A stretch of DNA of 64,000 nt from contig JAJTUP010000058.1 in the NCBI GenBank assembly GCA_021399435.1, forward strand, positions 248,001 to 312,000, read 5' to 3'. The position numbers and the translations under genes were made by a program. How positions within the stretch are numbered: the first letter of the stretch is position 1; the number at the start of each line of letters is the position of its first letter. Below the pieces are notes generated by a model. The model made no database searches and was not told the origin of the DNA. It saw only the letters and a program-made list of their open reading frames with translations. Positions 10,115 to 20,825 of the stretch are shown here, in pieces. The stretch comes from Diaporthe sp. PMI_573 (Eukaryota > Ascomycota > Sordariomycetes > Diaporthales > Diaporthaceae).

Positions 10115-12592
10115 TAGGGATGCCTCGAGGTAAATTACCAGGAGGTAAATTACCAAAACCCCTAGGTAAATGACGGTCATAAACCCGAGGTTTATGACGC
10201 GTCATTTATCACGTGCTTCCAAGTACTATTTGGTGACTACGAAACGGCGTCGGTGGGATGATATACGCACATACAGTCTGGTGTCATTGGTATTCGTCGG
10301 GGATGAGGTACCGATCACACCAAAATTGGCTGTGCGGGTACAAGAGGTCCATACCCCCGTGCAACGGCTCCGTGCTCGTTTCTTCGCCAAAACTCCCAGA
10401 CTTGCTACTTCAATACGATAATATTATATATCTCGAAAGCCAACCTATTTACATTTCAACGTGAATAAACAGACTCTGTCTCTGCGTCCGTGCCTGCATC
10501 TACAAAAATGCAGTCCTGGAAGTCGTCCTCGAGCTCTAAGAGCAACTTCACGTCAGCCGTCTCCCAGGATTGGCCGCTCGGCATTCTCCAAGGTGTCTCT
10601 TGGGCCGTCTCAAGTCTTCTTAACACCCGACTATTCATATATATGAATGTCAATTTATTGGTGCTAGTGACAGTAAGACGATTGCGAATCTTGTTGTGCA
10701 GGAAATTGATCGTGGAAAAAGATCTCTCAGAAGGTACGGAATTAGCCAAAGCGCCCAGGACTCGTTTGGCCAATGCAGCGAGTGATACATTCATAGAATG
10801 AAGATACCGCCAACTGTCAAGGACGTGTTGGTGGTGTGGAGTGCCCTCGGATGCTGCTCTGTATATGCGACTTCCTGGGCCAAAGAGGTTGCCCTCCCGA
10901 GCCCTAAATTGACAAAACTCCCGGAAGATATTGCCGTATTCCTCGGCGTTGGTGTTGTCCTCAAGAAAGTTGTGTGCTCTTCTGACAATGTCTGTGGTCA
11001 ACAAATGGTGCTTCGGGTCGGTAGTGGCAGGGTCCAAAGCAAAGGCCATGTAGTGTATGTCGTCCGTTTGCGCGTCAAACCGTTGCTTTCGTAACGCTTT
11101 CAGTTCTTGGTAGTTTATTAGTGGGTCTTGACCAGCCTTTTCCAATGCGTCCCATGAAGCCTGAATGGATAGCCAACGTGGAATAACCTCGCCAAGACCC
11201 GCGCGGTCGCGTTCTGAGTTGGCTTGGGCATGGCCAATCGGCTGAAGAACTTTGAATAACATTTCCAGATTGGCCCAAAATTCGAGATCATTGATATATG
11301 ATATCACCTGATGTAGACTTGACTGTGTCACTTGTTCCTCCTCTTTGACAATTACCTGCTTCATTCCGTTGAGAATAACTGGATCGCGTGCGAAAGCTCG
11401 AAGGGCGTCTTTGTTGTCAAACACAGACTTAACAGCAGCAAGTTGTGTTCCCCAGCGTGTGATTGCAGCAGTAATGAACGCCTTGCGCTGCCCGTAGCAT
11501 TCCTGCTGATGAATGCGAAGCCTTGACAACTGCAATTTGGCTTTCTTAAAGAAGGCAATGAGAAAAGTAGCCTTCCCAAGAATTGGCATCCACCGCTTCG
11601 ACTCCACAATGTCTTTGATAAGCAATTGAAGTCCGTGAGAATCGCACAAGATATAAAGGCAGTGGCTGAACTCTGGCAGCGCCTTCATTTCTCGATGAAG
11701 CTTTCTCATTGTGCTACATGTATCTGTACAGATAGCATTCAGCCGCGAGAAATCGTGTCCGAATATTTCAAGAAGAGATGGCTTGATAAGGCTCAAGGTC
11801 GTCAATGCCGTGTGATCATGATCTTTGGTATCGATTGTCGTCCAGTAAAATGCAACTGAACTAGGAATCTCAATGGATATATTGATAATTCGGTTGCTTG
11901 AGATATCATCGGAGGCATCGAATATGACGTTGAGATGCGGGGCCTCGTCCAGAAGAGCCTTGACACGTTGCTGATGGTCCAGGTAGACAGGGTCGAGGAA
12001 TGAGGCAATTCGATTGCGATCTGGAGGTTTATATGCCGAATTTAGCATTTGGAATAGTTTCAGTGTCTCAGGCTCTTCATAGAGGGAATAGGGTTTGCCG
12101 GAGGTAAAGACTGCGACGGCGGCTTGACGGTCCAATGCATCCTTAGATGCTTTGCTAACACTATCCAACTTAGTGTTGATGAGCGGTTGTCGGCTGGGAA
12201 TGACTTCATGAAGCTGTCGATATGCGGTGCATTGCGTGTGAAGGTGTCGAAGTTGTTTGGAGGTGTGCTTCGCCATAGTCTTTGAGCAGAGCTTGCAGAC
12301 TACACGGTTCAGAGTAAAGCCCTCTTCCGAAGCCGGCCGGAAATATTCGTCAATGCCATGAAGTTTAGGACGACCTCCCCGATTGGTCATATTGACTCAG
12401 TAATGACCATAAATAGTTGTTGTCGGTGAAGAAATCTCAACAGCAACATCGGTCGTCCCCCACCCCAACCCCTTTTGGGATACTCACTAAACCCAGTTAG
12501 GAAGGAGGTTTATGACGGTAAATTACTTGTCAGTTGGGGTTTATGACGTCAATTGGTAACTTGGGGTTTATGACGTCAAAAACGCATCCCTG
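10115..12592 (-). mobile_element. Complete Ac-like hAT DNA transposon
   Basis: The element is bounded by short inverted termini, TAGGGATGC on the left and GCATCCCTG on the right, which resemble the ends of maize Ac. Subterminal regions contain clustered copies of GGTTTATGACG and GGTAAATTACC motifs in both orientations (10130-10200 and 12500-12580), likely transposase binding sites. It carries one uninterrupted transposase gene. I do not see a clear 8-bp target duplication: the flanks GCGTCGAC and CGGCAGGC differ. Its left end is 75 bp upstream of the start codon of the C2H2/WD40 gene. Confidence 0.75.
10456..12390 (-). CDS. hAT-family transposase, apparently intact
   Basis: This is a 644-residue single-exon frame. 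It starts with a BED-like zinc finger (CKLCSKTM near residue 33, then LRHLHTQC) and continues through the DUF659-type block LLDEAPHLNVIFDASDD. The RNase H-like core includes AICTDTCSTMRKLHREM and LCDSHGLQLLIKDI. It ends with the hAT dimerisation region LANSVPSERSFSTINFLHNK and a short acidic tail. Length and order match full-length fungal hAT transposases, with no frameshift or stop. It catalyses cut-and-paste transposition in the nucleus, and the inverted termini around it suggest the copy may still be autonomous. Confidence 0.85.
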   Translation of the reverse strand: MTNRGGRPKLHGIDEYFRPASEEGFTLNRVVCKLCSKTMAKHTSKQLRHLHTQCTAYRQLHEVIPSRQPLINTKLDSVSKASKDALDRQAAVAVFTSGKPYSLYEEPETLKLFQMLNSAYKPPDRNRIASFLDPVYLDHQQRVKALLDEAPHLNVIFDASDDISSNRIINISIEIPSSVAFYWTTIDTKDHDHTALTTLSLIKPSLLEIFGHDFSRLNAICTDTCSTMRKLHREMKALPEFSHCLYILCDSHGLQLLIKDIVESKRWMPILGKATFLIAFFKKAKLQLSRLRIHQQECYGQRKAFITAAITRWGTQLAAVKSVFDNKDALRAFARDPVILNGMKQVIVKEEEQVTQSSLHQVISYINDLEFWANLEMLFKVLQPIGHAQANSERDRAGLGEVIPRWLSIQASWDALEKAGQDPLINYQELKALRKQRFDAQTDDIHYMAFALDPATTDPKHHLLTTDIVRRAHNFLEDNTNAEEYGNIFREFCQFRAREGNLFGPGSRIYRAASEGTPHHQHVLDSWRYLHSMNVSLAALAKRVLGALANSVPSERSFSTINFLHNKIRNRLTVTSTNKLTFIYMNSRVLRRLETAQETPWRMPSGQSWETADVKLLLELEDDFQDCIFVDAGTDAETESVYSR

Positions 12593-12801
12593 CGGCAGGC
12601 GCCGCGGCTCAAACAAACGAAACAATCGAGCTCACAGCCGCAGATTAGAAATAAAAACAAGTGCATACTTTGGTCCCTTGATGTACGTGCATTTATCCTA
12701 CATCAGTATTTTAGCCTACTGTTGAGCATTAGGGTTTCTTTGTAAGGACTTCCTCCCTAAAAGTACCTGTATCCAACATATGCTTCTGTATTAGGGTCTA
12801 G

Positions 12802-15800
12802 CAGAAACCCAAACAACTCAACGTAATCAACGAGTTGATCAACGAGTTGATCAACGGCCAACTCAACCAACTCAATGGAGGACTTTATTAGTAAGCTGCC
12901 CAACTCAATATTACCTTGAAATTGGTGGATCTCGTTGATTTCGTTGATATAAAGTGGGTCTACTAGCCACTGTTAGTGACTGTAACTGCGGACTGGTATA
13001 AATCCTAACAGCGACCCCGTAACTAAGGCTATGTGTGGCTTGTACGTAAGGCAGATCACCTAATTTCCCTGGCCGCCACCTCCTTTTACCCTCAATTCTG
13101 CTTGTAACTTCCACATCGATTTCAACAGCTACACCGATTGCATTGCGTAACTAGCTCAGGATGAGTATTCTATCAGATTCTGACGCCATCACTGCTGTTG
13201 ACGATGATGGAAATTTTAGGTCGTCTCCAGCGCCTTCTACAACTTTCACGCCATTCTCGCCAGCTCGACGTTCTAAGTCCACCTCGCCAGATTCCACTAC
13301 CAAAGAGCGGCAATATGAAGAATCTCTTTGGCGCCGTTTCCCCGGCTTCACCTGGTCTCAAAGGGTTAGAGATACTAATTCCTGGGCCTGGGAGTATGGG
13401 TACGATATCCAGAAAGGCAACGACCGGAAGTGGGTTTGCAAAATTTGCATCCGCAAGAACAATCTTAAGCCAAAGACCTTCACATCAACGGGCATCCAAA
13501 ATACCCTAAACCACCTCTATGACGATCACAGGATTTGTGCGCCTGAAGGGAAGACAAAATCAGCCTCGCAGCTAAGAGCAGAGGGCCGGAATGCCAAGGG
13601 ACAGTCAACCATCGCCGAGTTGATGAAACTTGATACCAATAAGCCTAGAGAACAGGCAATTGCGAATGGCTTCATCAAGAACTTCGACAAGAAGCAGTTC
13701 CAACGACTTCTAATAGAATGGATCGTGGAGGCCAACCTCTCGTTCGAAACGGCAGAACATGACAAGCTCAGGAAGATTTTCGCATATCTGAACCCTTGCG
13801 TGAAGCTCTGTGACGCCAATCTTTCCGCAACATCTATTCGCAGGAAAATCGTGACATCATACGAACAGCACAAGACGAAGGTTATGGAGGTCCTCCAGAG
13901 CTCTCCCGGCCTAATTCACGTCTCTTTTGATGGCTGGAGGTCCGGAAATCGGCACGCGTTATATGGGATTATGTGCTTCTTCCAAGACGAGAAAAACAAG
14001 CCCCGCAAAATCGTCCTTGGAGTACCCGAGGTCTCTACTCGCCATTCTGGCACAAATATTGCAGCAGAAGTCCTCGAGATTATCGATTCATATGGTATAA
14101 AGAATAAGATCGGGTATTTCACGCTTGATAACGCCGAAAACAACGACTCAGCAATGGCTGTGATCGGAGGAGAGTTGGGCTTCGATGGACGCAAGCGCAG
14201 AGGTCGATGCTTTGGCCACATACTCAACCTCTCTGCCAAAGCATTGCTTTTTGGCTCCAATCCAGAGGCATTTGAGAATCAGCTTTCCGGCGCAGCAGCG
14301 TTATCTGAAACTGAACACGATCTTTGGAGGAGGAGAGGGCCAGTCGGGAAGCTCCACAACCTCGTTGTTGACATCGACAATCTGATGTGCTGAGTTACCT
14401 TCTTCGAGGTGTTCAGCAGGCTGATATGGACCAATCTATCGATCCGAGAGTTCGAGCGAGGAAGCCTCTGAACATCGTCGTCGATAACGATACCAGATGG
14501 CTGTCCCAGCTCTATATGATCCGCCGCGCGATAAAACTCCGTCCTTACCTCGATGTGATGATTCTTAAACACAAACAAGCTTGGGAGCAGGAAAATAGGT
14601 CGAAAAAGACGGGCCTGATGAGGAGGTCGGCTGTTCAACCGCGAATTTGCCTATCCGAAAACCAGCTTTCAGACAAGGACTGGGACGTCCTCGAACACCT
14701 CGCCACGATTCTTGGATTCTACGAGGTCACCGTCAAAACCCTTGAGGGAGACGGTATTCAACGCAAACGGAAGAGAGGGTGGGTCGGCTCGTACGGAAAT
14801 ATCTGGGATGTCATCCAAGGCTTCGAATTCCTAATGGCAAAACTGGAGGAGTACAAGGCAGTCGCGGCGGATTATCCTGATCCCGAACACTTCAGGATCA
14901 ACATCAACCTAGGGTGGCAGAAGCTCAACAAATACTACACAATTCTCGACGAGACACCAATATATTACGTGGCGTTGGCTCTCCACCCTGCGTATCGATG
15001 GGGTTGGTTCGAAGAACACTGGGGAAAACATCCGAATTGGATCGCAACTGCGAAAGAGATGGTTCAGGAGGTATGGGAGACCGAATATCGCAACCTCGAG
15101 GTGGCATTGAGCCCAGGAAATGAGCCCGTTGCTAAACGGCGAAGGAAGTACCAAAATGCCTTCGAGGAATACTGTGAACAGTCAAGATACGAGCCATCAA
15201 GCCGGTTATCGACGCCTACGACCACGCCAGCGAGGATGAGGTCTTTTGCGACTCCTGAATCCCCGAGGGACGAGTACGAGGCGTGGCAACAAAGCTGGGT
15301 TCCAACAGACACCGATATTCGAGACCCCAGCACATATTGGCAGGATAACCGAGCTCAATATCCCCGCCTCTCTCGAATGGCTCTTGATTTCCTCACGATC
15401 CAGCCGATGTCAGCCGAGTGCGAGAGGCTCTTTTCTGCCGCAGGTCGATTGGTGACTCCCCTGCGCAGCCGCCTCGAAGTCGATATAATCGGGATGTGTC
15501 TAGTGCTGCGTTCGTGGCTACAAGCCAAGATAATCGACGACCTGGATCCTCTGTTCGTTCCCACGCAAATCGAGGTCGAGAGCAGCGCCAGAAGCGAGGC
15601 GGGCGCAAGAGAGTCAATGGCGTCATTTCTCGGCCGAGCGGGAGAGCTGGCAGAAGAGGAGAATGGGTGGGAATAACTGGTGGAGCATGTCGCGAATATC
15701 TCGTCAACTAGGCCAACTGTGACAGGACAAGAGCACGAACGAGGTCGAGTGTGACTTGGGTAAAATGATTGTTTACGAGTAAAGAAAGAGACGCCTAAGG

Positions 15801-16012
15801 AAAACTCCGACTTAAGCTATTTACACAATATTCATAAAGTGAGACTATTCATAAAGTATGAAAGTCACATGATCGTTCCCTCACACCAACTCAACGTCAA
15901 TCCATTCAACGAAAGCGTTCAGTTGATCAACTCAACGAGAGGTCGGCGATTACTAAGCCAATTCACTCAATATAGGTCGTCCGTTGAGTTGGTTGAGTTG
16001 TTTGGGTCTCTG
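12802..16012 (+). mobile_element. Second hAT element with long imperfect inverted ends
   Basis: The left end reads CAGAAACCCAAACAACTCAA and the right end, on the reverse strand, CAGAGACCCAAACAACTCAA, so the ends pair over about 20 bp with one mismatch. Both subterminal regions are packed with GTTGATCAACG/GAGTTGGTTGAGTT motifs. The enclosed transposase is frameshifted. No matching 8-bp target duplication was found. A partial duplicate of its 5' region lies at 17070-17506. Confidence 0.75.
13161..15676 (+). pseudogene. Frameshifted hAT transposase with BED finger
   Basis: The first part (13161-14393) encodes a BED finger (WVCKICIRKNN with a later HLYDDHRIC), the hAT linker LLIEWIVEANLSFETAEHDK and the catalytic-fold blocks LIHVSFDGWRSGNRHALYGI and KIGYFTLDNAENNDSAM. 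The second part (14387-15676) continues with LNIVVDNDTRWLSQLYMI and ends in the dimerisation block MALDFLTIQPMSAECERLFS. The two frames overlap by seven bases and need a single one-base shift near 14385-14393 to join. No GT-AG intron of credible size bridges them. Total length about 838 residues is normal for the family, so this is a young pseudogene. Sequencing error is the alternative. Confidence 0.8.
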
Positions 16013-17069
16013 GCTGGCACGGTTCAGGCATTCAATGGGTGTCATGATCGCTCGCCCTATCCCGCTCCCCAGCCAGGACCATTCAACCCGCTTCAAATTC
16101 CGCAATCCTCTTTATTGTTCTGCAAAACATTAAATCATCTTTCGACTGAATTCCTCACTCATCCTTTGCGTCTGCACTTGGAACCGTTGTGGTAAGCAGC
16201 GTTGTGATAGTCCGAGTTAAGGTGAGCACCTTTGAGCTAAACTTTGACGATGCGTAGCATACTTAATTCTTGGTGTTGAGAAGCAATTTGTATATGATTC
16301 TGATGCCTTGAAGCTGCTTAATTCTCGTATTTAGCTGGTCTGCGGATTTCCCGCCCAGATTTTGTGACAACCTTGCTCGGAATGTCCTCATTAATGTTCT
16401 TATCTTGCTCCGCATTACTAATGCCGTAAATATCCTCTTCTTTAACAACGACAACTTCTTCTGGCTTCTTTTCTTCTTGAGGACCTTCTTCGACGTTTTT
16501 AATATAGCCTTCCTTAAAAGTACATTGTCTTATAGAAGGACAGATTGCATATGTATTTCTGCAGCCCAAGTTGAGAAACGCGACCTTGAAAAGTCCTTGA
16601 AAATATCTTGGCACATATTCCGCTCACGCTAGAGGCATGTACTCAATGTTGGCGAGAATGATCTCAGTAGGCATAGTTTTCAGGGGCTTGGTGACGGGTC
16701 AGTCTCCAAGTGTGTCCATATCTGATAGTCAACGGCGTTTGATTGAGGAAGTGGTGGTACTGTAGAATGGAACAGTATTCCGTGGACAAACGACAAATAT
16801 ATGCGGAAACAAAGGTTTAGAAGCACTTCGGGTGAGATAATGTACTTCCAAAAGTATTACCATCCTAAACAGTCTAGCTTTCAAATCTTTAACTACGCCA
16901 GACTAAGTCTTAACTTGTGCAAAGAAAATTAGTTTTCTTAATTCCTAATCTTTAACGTCGAAAATAGGTTTAAGAAAATATCCTTCGATGTATAGGGTGG
17001 GTACAGACGCGTGCACACGCGAACGCGAATGTGGGATACGCGGAAACGGGTGCGGGAACGTTATAGGAA
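16013..17069. other. Intergenic, with a basic-tail ORF of unknown origin
   Basis: A reverse-strand 98-codon frame (16318-16614) ends in an acidic stretch and then KSGREIRRPAKYEN, which resembles linker tails of copia-type integrases. The rest of that frame is unconvincing. No other feature is visible. Confidence 0.3.
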
Positions 17070-17506
17070 TACGTAATCAACTCAATGGAGGACTTTATTA
17101 GTAAGCTGCCCAACTCAATATTACCTTGAAATTGGTGGATCTTGTCAGATTATCACCCTTTTAGGTATGTGGGACGTGTAATTATGGTCCAAATGATGGG
17201 GTGGTAACTGTGTGTATTGTGATGATGTCTTGTCTTGGTTCCTTGGTGGGACCCCACCCGTAAGGGGGCTGGTTTTGTCATGATTCAACCATTGATGCCT
17301 CAGGCACCTAACCCAAAGCACCCGTCACATCTGACAGATCTCGTTGATTTCGTGGATATGAAGTGGGTCTACTAGCCACTGTTAGTGACTGTAACCGCGG
17401 ACTGGTATAAATCCTAACAGCGACCCCGTAACAAAGGCTATGTGTGGCTTGTACGTGTGGCAGATCACCTAATTTCCCTGGCCGCCACCTCCTTTTAGCC
17501 TCTGTT
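17070..17506 (+). repeat. Partial copy of the second hAT element's 5' region
   Basis: The segment repeats 12820-13085 almost base for base (CTCAATGGAGGACTTTATTA, AGCCACTGTTAGTGACTGTA, CAGATCACCTAATTTCCCTG), but is split by an inserted solo LTR. It stops before the transposase start codon, so it is non-coding. Confidence 0.9.
17143..17336. mobile_element. 194-bp solo LTR with 5-bp target duplication
   Basis: The insertion begins TGTCAGAT and ends ATCTGACA. It is flanked on both sides by GATCT (17138-17142 and 17337-17341). Comparison with the uninterrupted copy near 12930 shows that the LTR plus one GATCT is exactly the extra DNA. TG...CA ends, an 8-bp inverted terminus and a 5-bp duplication are those of an LTR retrotransposon reduced to one LTR by homologous recombination. 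Confidence 0.88.
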
Positions 17507-18222
17507 GAGTTTCGACTTCTGGCCAAGTATAAATGTCGGTAGGCAGAATGTCACCGGGACAGCTGGTCGGCCTCGAAAGTGTCCCATCCCAGCCGCCACG
17601 TGGTGATGCAGACGTCAGACATTGTACAATTCTGCCTAGGTTGGATGGAGGAGAGCCATGTCAAGCGAATATCCTGCAGCGCCATGTCACACAACCGTTT
17701 GGTTTCTTTGTGTTCATTGGGCAGAATCTGCCAAGCAACCCTGCCGTAGGTGGAAGCAGGCCCTCATGCTTAGGGCCCCATTGCAATAACGGGCGTTCGT
17801 GAGTCATACTGCAGGTCGTGGCCATATGGCATCAGGGATACAGTACCAGCCATGGATTGCGGCCACAACTCAGGATGAATTTCACTTTAGGCTGCAACCT
17901 CTTCGTTCTCTCCAAAAATTCTGGCGGATGCCGAAGCACGTGAAGTATACATACTCCCACGAAAATATAAGAACCTCGGGCCGTATCTTTCAAATGGACA
18001 GACTGTGAACATTCTTAGACCATCATACATACATTGCCTTGGACCACAAGGTGTGTTTCCGTATAAGTGAGACGAAAGGGGCGTGTTTTTGCTCTTCACC
18101 ACCAGTCAACGGTCTGCCATCATTCGAGGACGCAAAGCATTCTCCTTCCAGGTCTGGACTTATGCATGTTCACAACGTCTACAATGCTGACCCTTCGTGT
18201 GTTTGTACAGGGACAAATCAAA
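17507..18222. other. Intergenic / upstream of the small conserved protein gene
   Basis: No gene is seen. The sequence just before 18211 (TTTGTACAG) could be the acceptor of a 5'-untranslated intron. Confidence 0.3.
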
Positions 18223-18966
18223 ATGGCAGTCGAAGTTCTCTCTTACGACGTGAAGCACTACAATTCACTGTCCCCGCTCTGGGACGCGAGCGAGCGGCTT
18301 GGCCCTGTCTCCGACCGCGCCGAAGCTTTCGGTGAAATCGCCAAGGTCTTCCTGGAGCACCGTGTCCAGGACCTTCTCGGCGCCATCCTCCTTCACAATC
18401 ACTTCTCCATGGGGCCGGCCCAGAAGCTCGTCGCCTTGGGAAATGTAGCCACCCCATGGGATGCCAATGCCGCCGCGGAGGCACTCATGGGGGTCAATAG
18501 CTCCTCCTTCCGCTTCGTCAACGGCGCCGTCACGCCGTATGAATTCACCCACGGCACTAAGGAGCTTTACCTGGAGAGTGAAGAATTACAGGCCTTCCTT
18601 GCTGCATTGCTCCCTGTACTCGTGAAGTGGGGCCTCGATAACCTGCTCGGTGTCTGCGTTCTACCAGATATTAGCGGGCCCGTTGGCACCGAGTTCACTA
18701 GCGGGAACGCCAACATCACCCTGCCCGTGGACCTCAGCCCTAATGCTGGCAGTATCGAGGCGATGTGGCACTTCAGCCACGATGCCGACACGAGTGACTT
18801 CATCGCATTCGGTACGATGAGCTCTGCGTTATTACCCCATTGACCTCGGCTGACATACTCTGCTACAGGCTCGGACCCTGCGGCTCCAGTGGCTTTTGGC
18901 CAGTGCAAGCTCCGCTGCAAAGTCGGCACTGAGGGCCATCAGAAGGAGCACAAGAGGAACACTTAA
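18223..18966 (+). CDS. Small conserved fungal protein, solo 'PYE' domain
   Basis: Exon 1 (18223-18811) and exon 2 (18869-18966) flank a 57-nt intron with a GTACGA donor, CTGACAT branch and CTACAG acceptor. The product is 228 residues with no signal peptide. Landmarks are FLEHRVQDLLGAILLHNHF, the central TPYEFTHG, FLAALLPVLVKWGLDNLLGV and a cysteine-containing C-terminus, GQCKLRCKVGTEGHQKEH. I start at the ATG at 18223 because it matches the compact domain; an in-frame ATG at 18067 would add 52 unlikely residues. The function is unknown. The same domain forms the front half of the pseudo-protease gene at 28.5 kb. It is convergent with the kinase gene at 19.3 kb. Confidence 0.75.
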
Positions 18967-19307
18967 AGTTGCTGGCGGAGAAGGATGCCGATGGCTACAT
19001 GCCACACATCAGATGAACATGTTGAAGGATCACGTGTGCGTAGCAATTGTTATGACAAACACCCCTTAGATTGATAACTTCTTTGAAATCTCAACTCGGC
19101 TTCCCCAAAGTCCCTTAAGCTTGTCCCTTTCCGTCTCGGTGCCAGATCAAGTACAGGTATTGTCCTAGGAAGGGGGCGCTTTTCAGACCCCTCGTTAAAA
19201 GTTGTCAACTTCGCAAATTGCAGCGTAATTCCCAAAGAACATTGCGTAAATACGGGGAAGTAACAAATATGGAGATTCGATAGAGAGGTGTTCTATTCCT
19301 GAAGCAT

Positions 19308-20744
19308 CTAGCTAATGTCCAGACAGCGTCGTGCCAAGTCCTCGTGATCTGTCCCGTGCCGTAGAGAACAGTAGGAGATCTGCTGCTGGCCCTCCCAGAA
19401 CCGCACGAGATCAGTCAGCCCGATCCTCTCGTTGGGATCGCGCTCTAGACAGCGCATCACGACAGCCTTCCAGTGATCCGGTATGTCACCAGCATCCTCG
19501 CTCCAGCTAACAATGATCTCTTTGGGGTCAAGATCTTCGACATCCTCCTGCGGCACTTCCTCCAGCAGCATCCACATGGTCCGGCCCAGACTGAATACCT
19601 CTGCTGCCTCACAAGCCCTCGGCCAGCGCCTGCTCCACTCCGGAAAGACGTTCCATAATGGCCGACCTCTGGGGAGGTTCACCCGCACCGGTCCCTGGTA
19701 TTGCGTGTATACCAGCTTCGAAGGAGCACCTAGTCCGTCCACCTCGTCCACATCCCATTCGCCGTTTGCTTCTGGTGCGAGTGTATACAGGGGCGCCCCG
19801 CTCTGCTCCCAGTCAATCAGGATCGTATTTCCCTGGTCGTCCACGAGGACGTTTGCCGGCTTGATGTCCATGTGGTATGTGTGCGCCGTGTGGTGCGTGT
19901 GCGCGACGGCCGAAGACAACTGAAGGCACCAGCGCGCCTTGTCCCGCAATCCGAGGCGGCCTCCGTCCTTCTTGCATCTCGTGACCTGATCGTCCAGAGT
20001 TCCCCGCGCCATGAAAGGATAGAGAGTGCCACACACGAGGGCCCTGCCTTCGTCTCCGGGATATCCGGTCACGGCGATGATCCGTGGAGGAGATAAGATG
20101 TTGGGATGCGGTGGCATCGAGGAGAGGATCTGGATCGCGTGATAGAAGACGTCCCGGTCGTGCGTGAATTCGTCCCGGGACGTCAGAAAGTCTCCGAAAT
20201 CGACTCCTTTCAAGACGTACAGCGACTCGGACTTGTCCGTTGAGGGTCGGCGCACGACAGCTGACGTCCCTCTCCCTGGCAGGCGGCAGACTATGATGAG
20301 GTCTCGAAGGTCGACGTACTTGTAGCTTCGCTCCGCGGCATCGTTCATGAGCAGGGAGTCGGCCGGCGAGAGCGCCTCTAAATATTGCTGATAGAGCGCA
20401 GGCTCATATCGTATGCCCCAGTCGATCTGCCCCTCCGCATCGTCAAGGTCAACGACCGCGTCCTGTGCCGTCACCGCATAGACGCAACTCGGCCAAGCCT
20501 GGCGGACCGCATCGCCGAGCGCCGTGCGCATCGCGGCGCGCTCTGGAAATGTCTCGCTGCTGGACGTGACGGGCAGTTCGTGAAAGCATGCCACAATACG
20601 GCTCGCGAGGCTCTGAGGCCGCGCACTATTCCGGTAGGCTCGGAAGGTAAGCGCAGCTCCTTTCCCGTCGTGAGCATGAGCGAAGGTCTGGGTTTCTTCG
20701 TCATTGCCCCAGATATGGTCGATCTGAACGTCATGGGCTGCCAT
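19308..20744 (-). CDS. Divergent lineage-specific protein kinase
   Basis: A single long frame reads a protein-kinase C-lobe: the catalytic loop YHMDIKPANVLVDD (Asp present, HRD replaced by HMD), the metal-binding site as LIDWEQSG instead of DFG, and the late helix EVFSLGRTMWMLLEEV with CLERDPNERI. The first ~150 residues are an unrelated conserved front region (IDHIWGNDEETQTF). I prefer the methionine at 20744 (MAAHDVQ, 478 residues) because residues before it look untranslated; the frame stays open to an ATG at 20825. The glycine loop is poorly conserved (PGRGTSAVV). Such kinases are expanded in filamentous fungi and their substrates are unknown. DWE for DFG leaves catalytic activity uncertain. 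Confidence 0.75.
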   Translation of the reverse strand: MAAHDVQIDHIWGNDEETQTFAHAHDGKGAALTFRAYRNSARPQSLASRIVACFHELPVTSSSETFPERAAMRTALGDAVRQAWPSCVYAVTAQDAVVDLDDAEGQIDWGIRYEPALYQQYLEALSPADSLLMNDAAERSYKYVDLRDLIIVCRLPGRGTSAVVRRPSTDKSESLYVLKGVDFGDFLTSRDEFTHDRDVFYHAIQILSSMPPHPNILSPPRIIAVTGYPGDEGRALVCGTLYPFMARGTLDDQVTRCKKDGGRLGLRDKARWCLQLSSAVAHTHHTAHTYHMDIKPANVLVDDQGNTILIDWEQSGAPLYTLAPEANGEWDVDEVDGLGAPSKLVYTQYQGPVRVNLPRGRPLWNVFPEWSRRWPRACEAAEVFSLGRTMWMLLEEVPQEDVEDLDPKEIIVSWSEDAGDIPDHWKAVVMRCLERDPNERIGLTDLVRFWEGQQQISYCSLRHGTDHEDLARRCLDIS

Positions 20745-20825
20745 GTTCAGAGTATTGAGTGACAGCGAGAATACGTTTGTGCGTGGTACAGCAAGATGTG
20801 GGCCATCGAAATGTTTGTTTGGCAA

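Noticed and set aside
10107..12600. 8-bp target duplication of the intact hAT element
   Set aside because: The flanks GCGTCGAC and CGGCAGGC share too few positions to call a duplication.
14350..14400. Intron bridging the two halves of the second hAT transposase
   Set aside because: The only GT...AG span that restores the frame is about 31 nt, shorter than any credible intron here.
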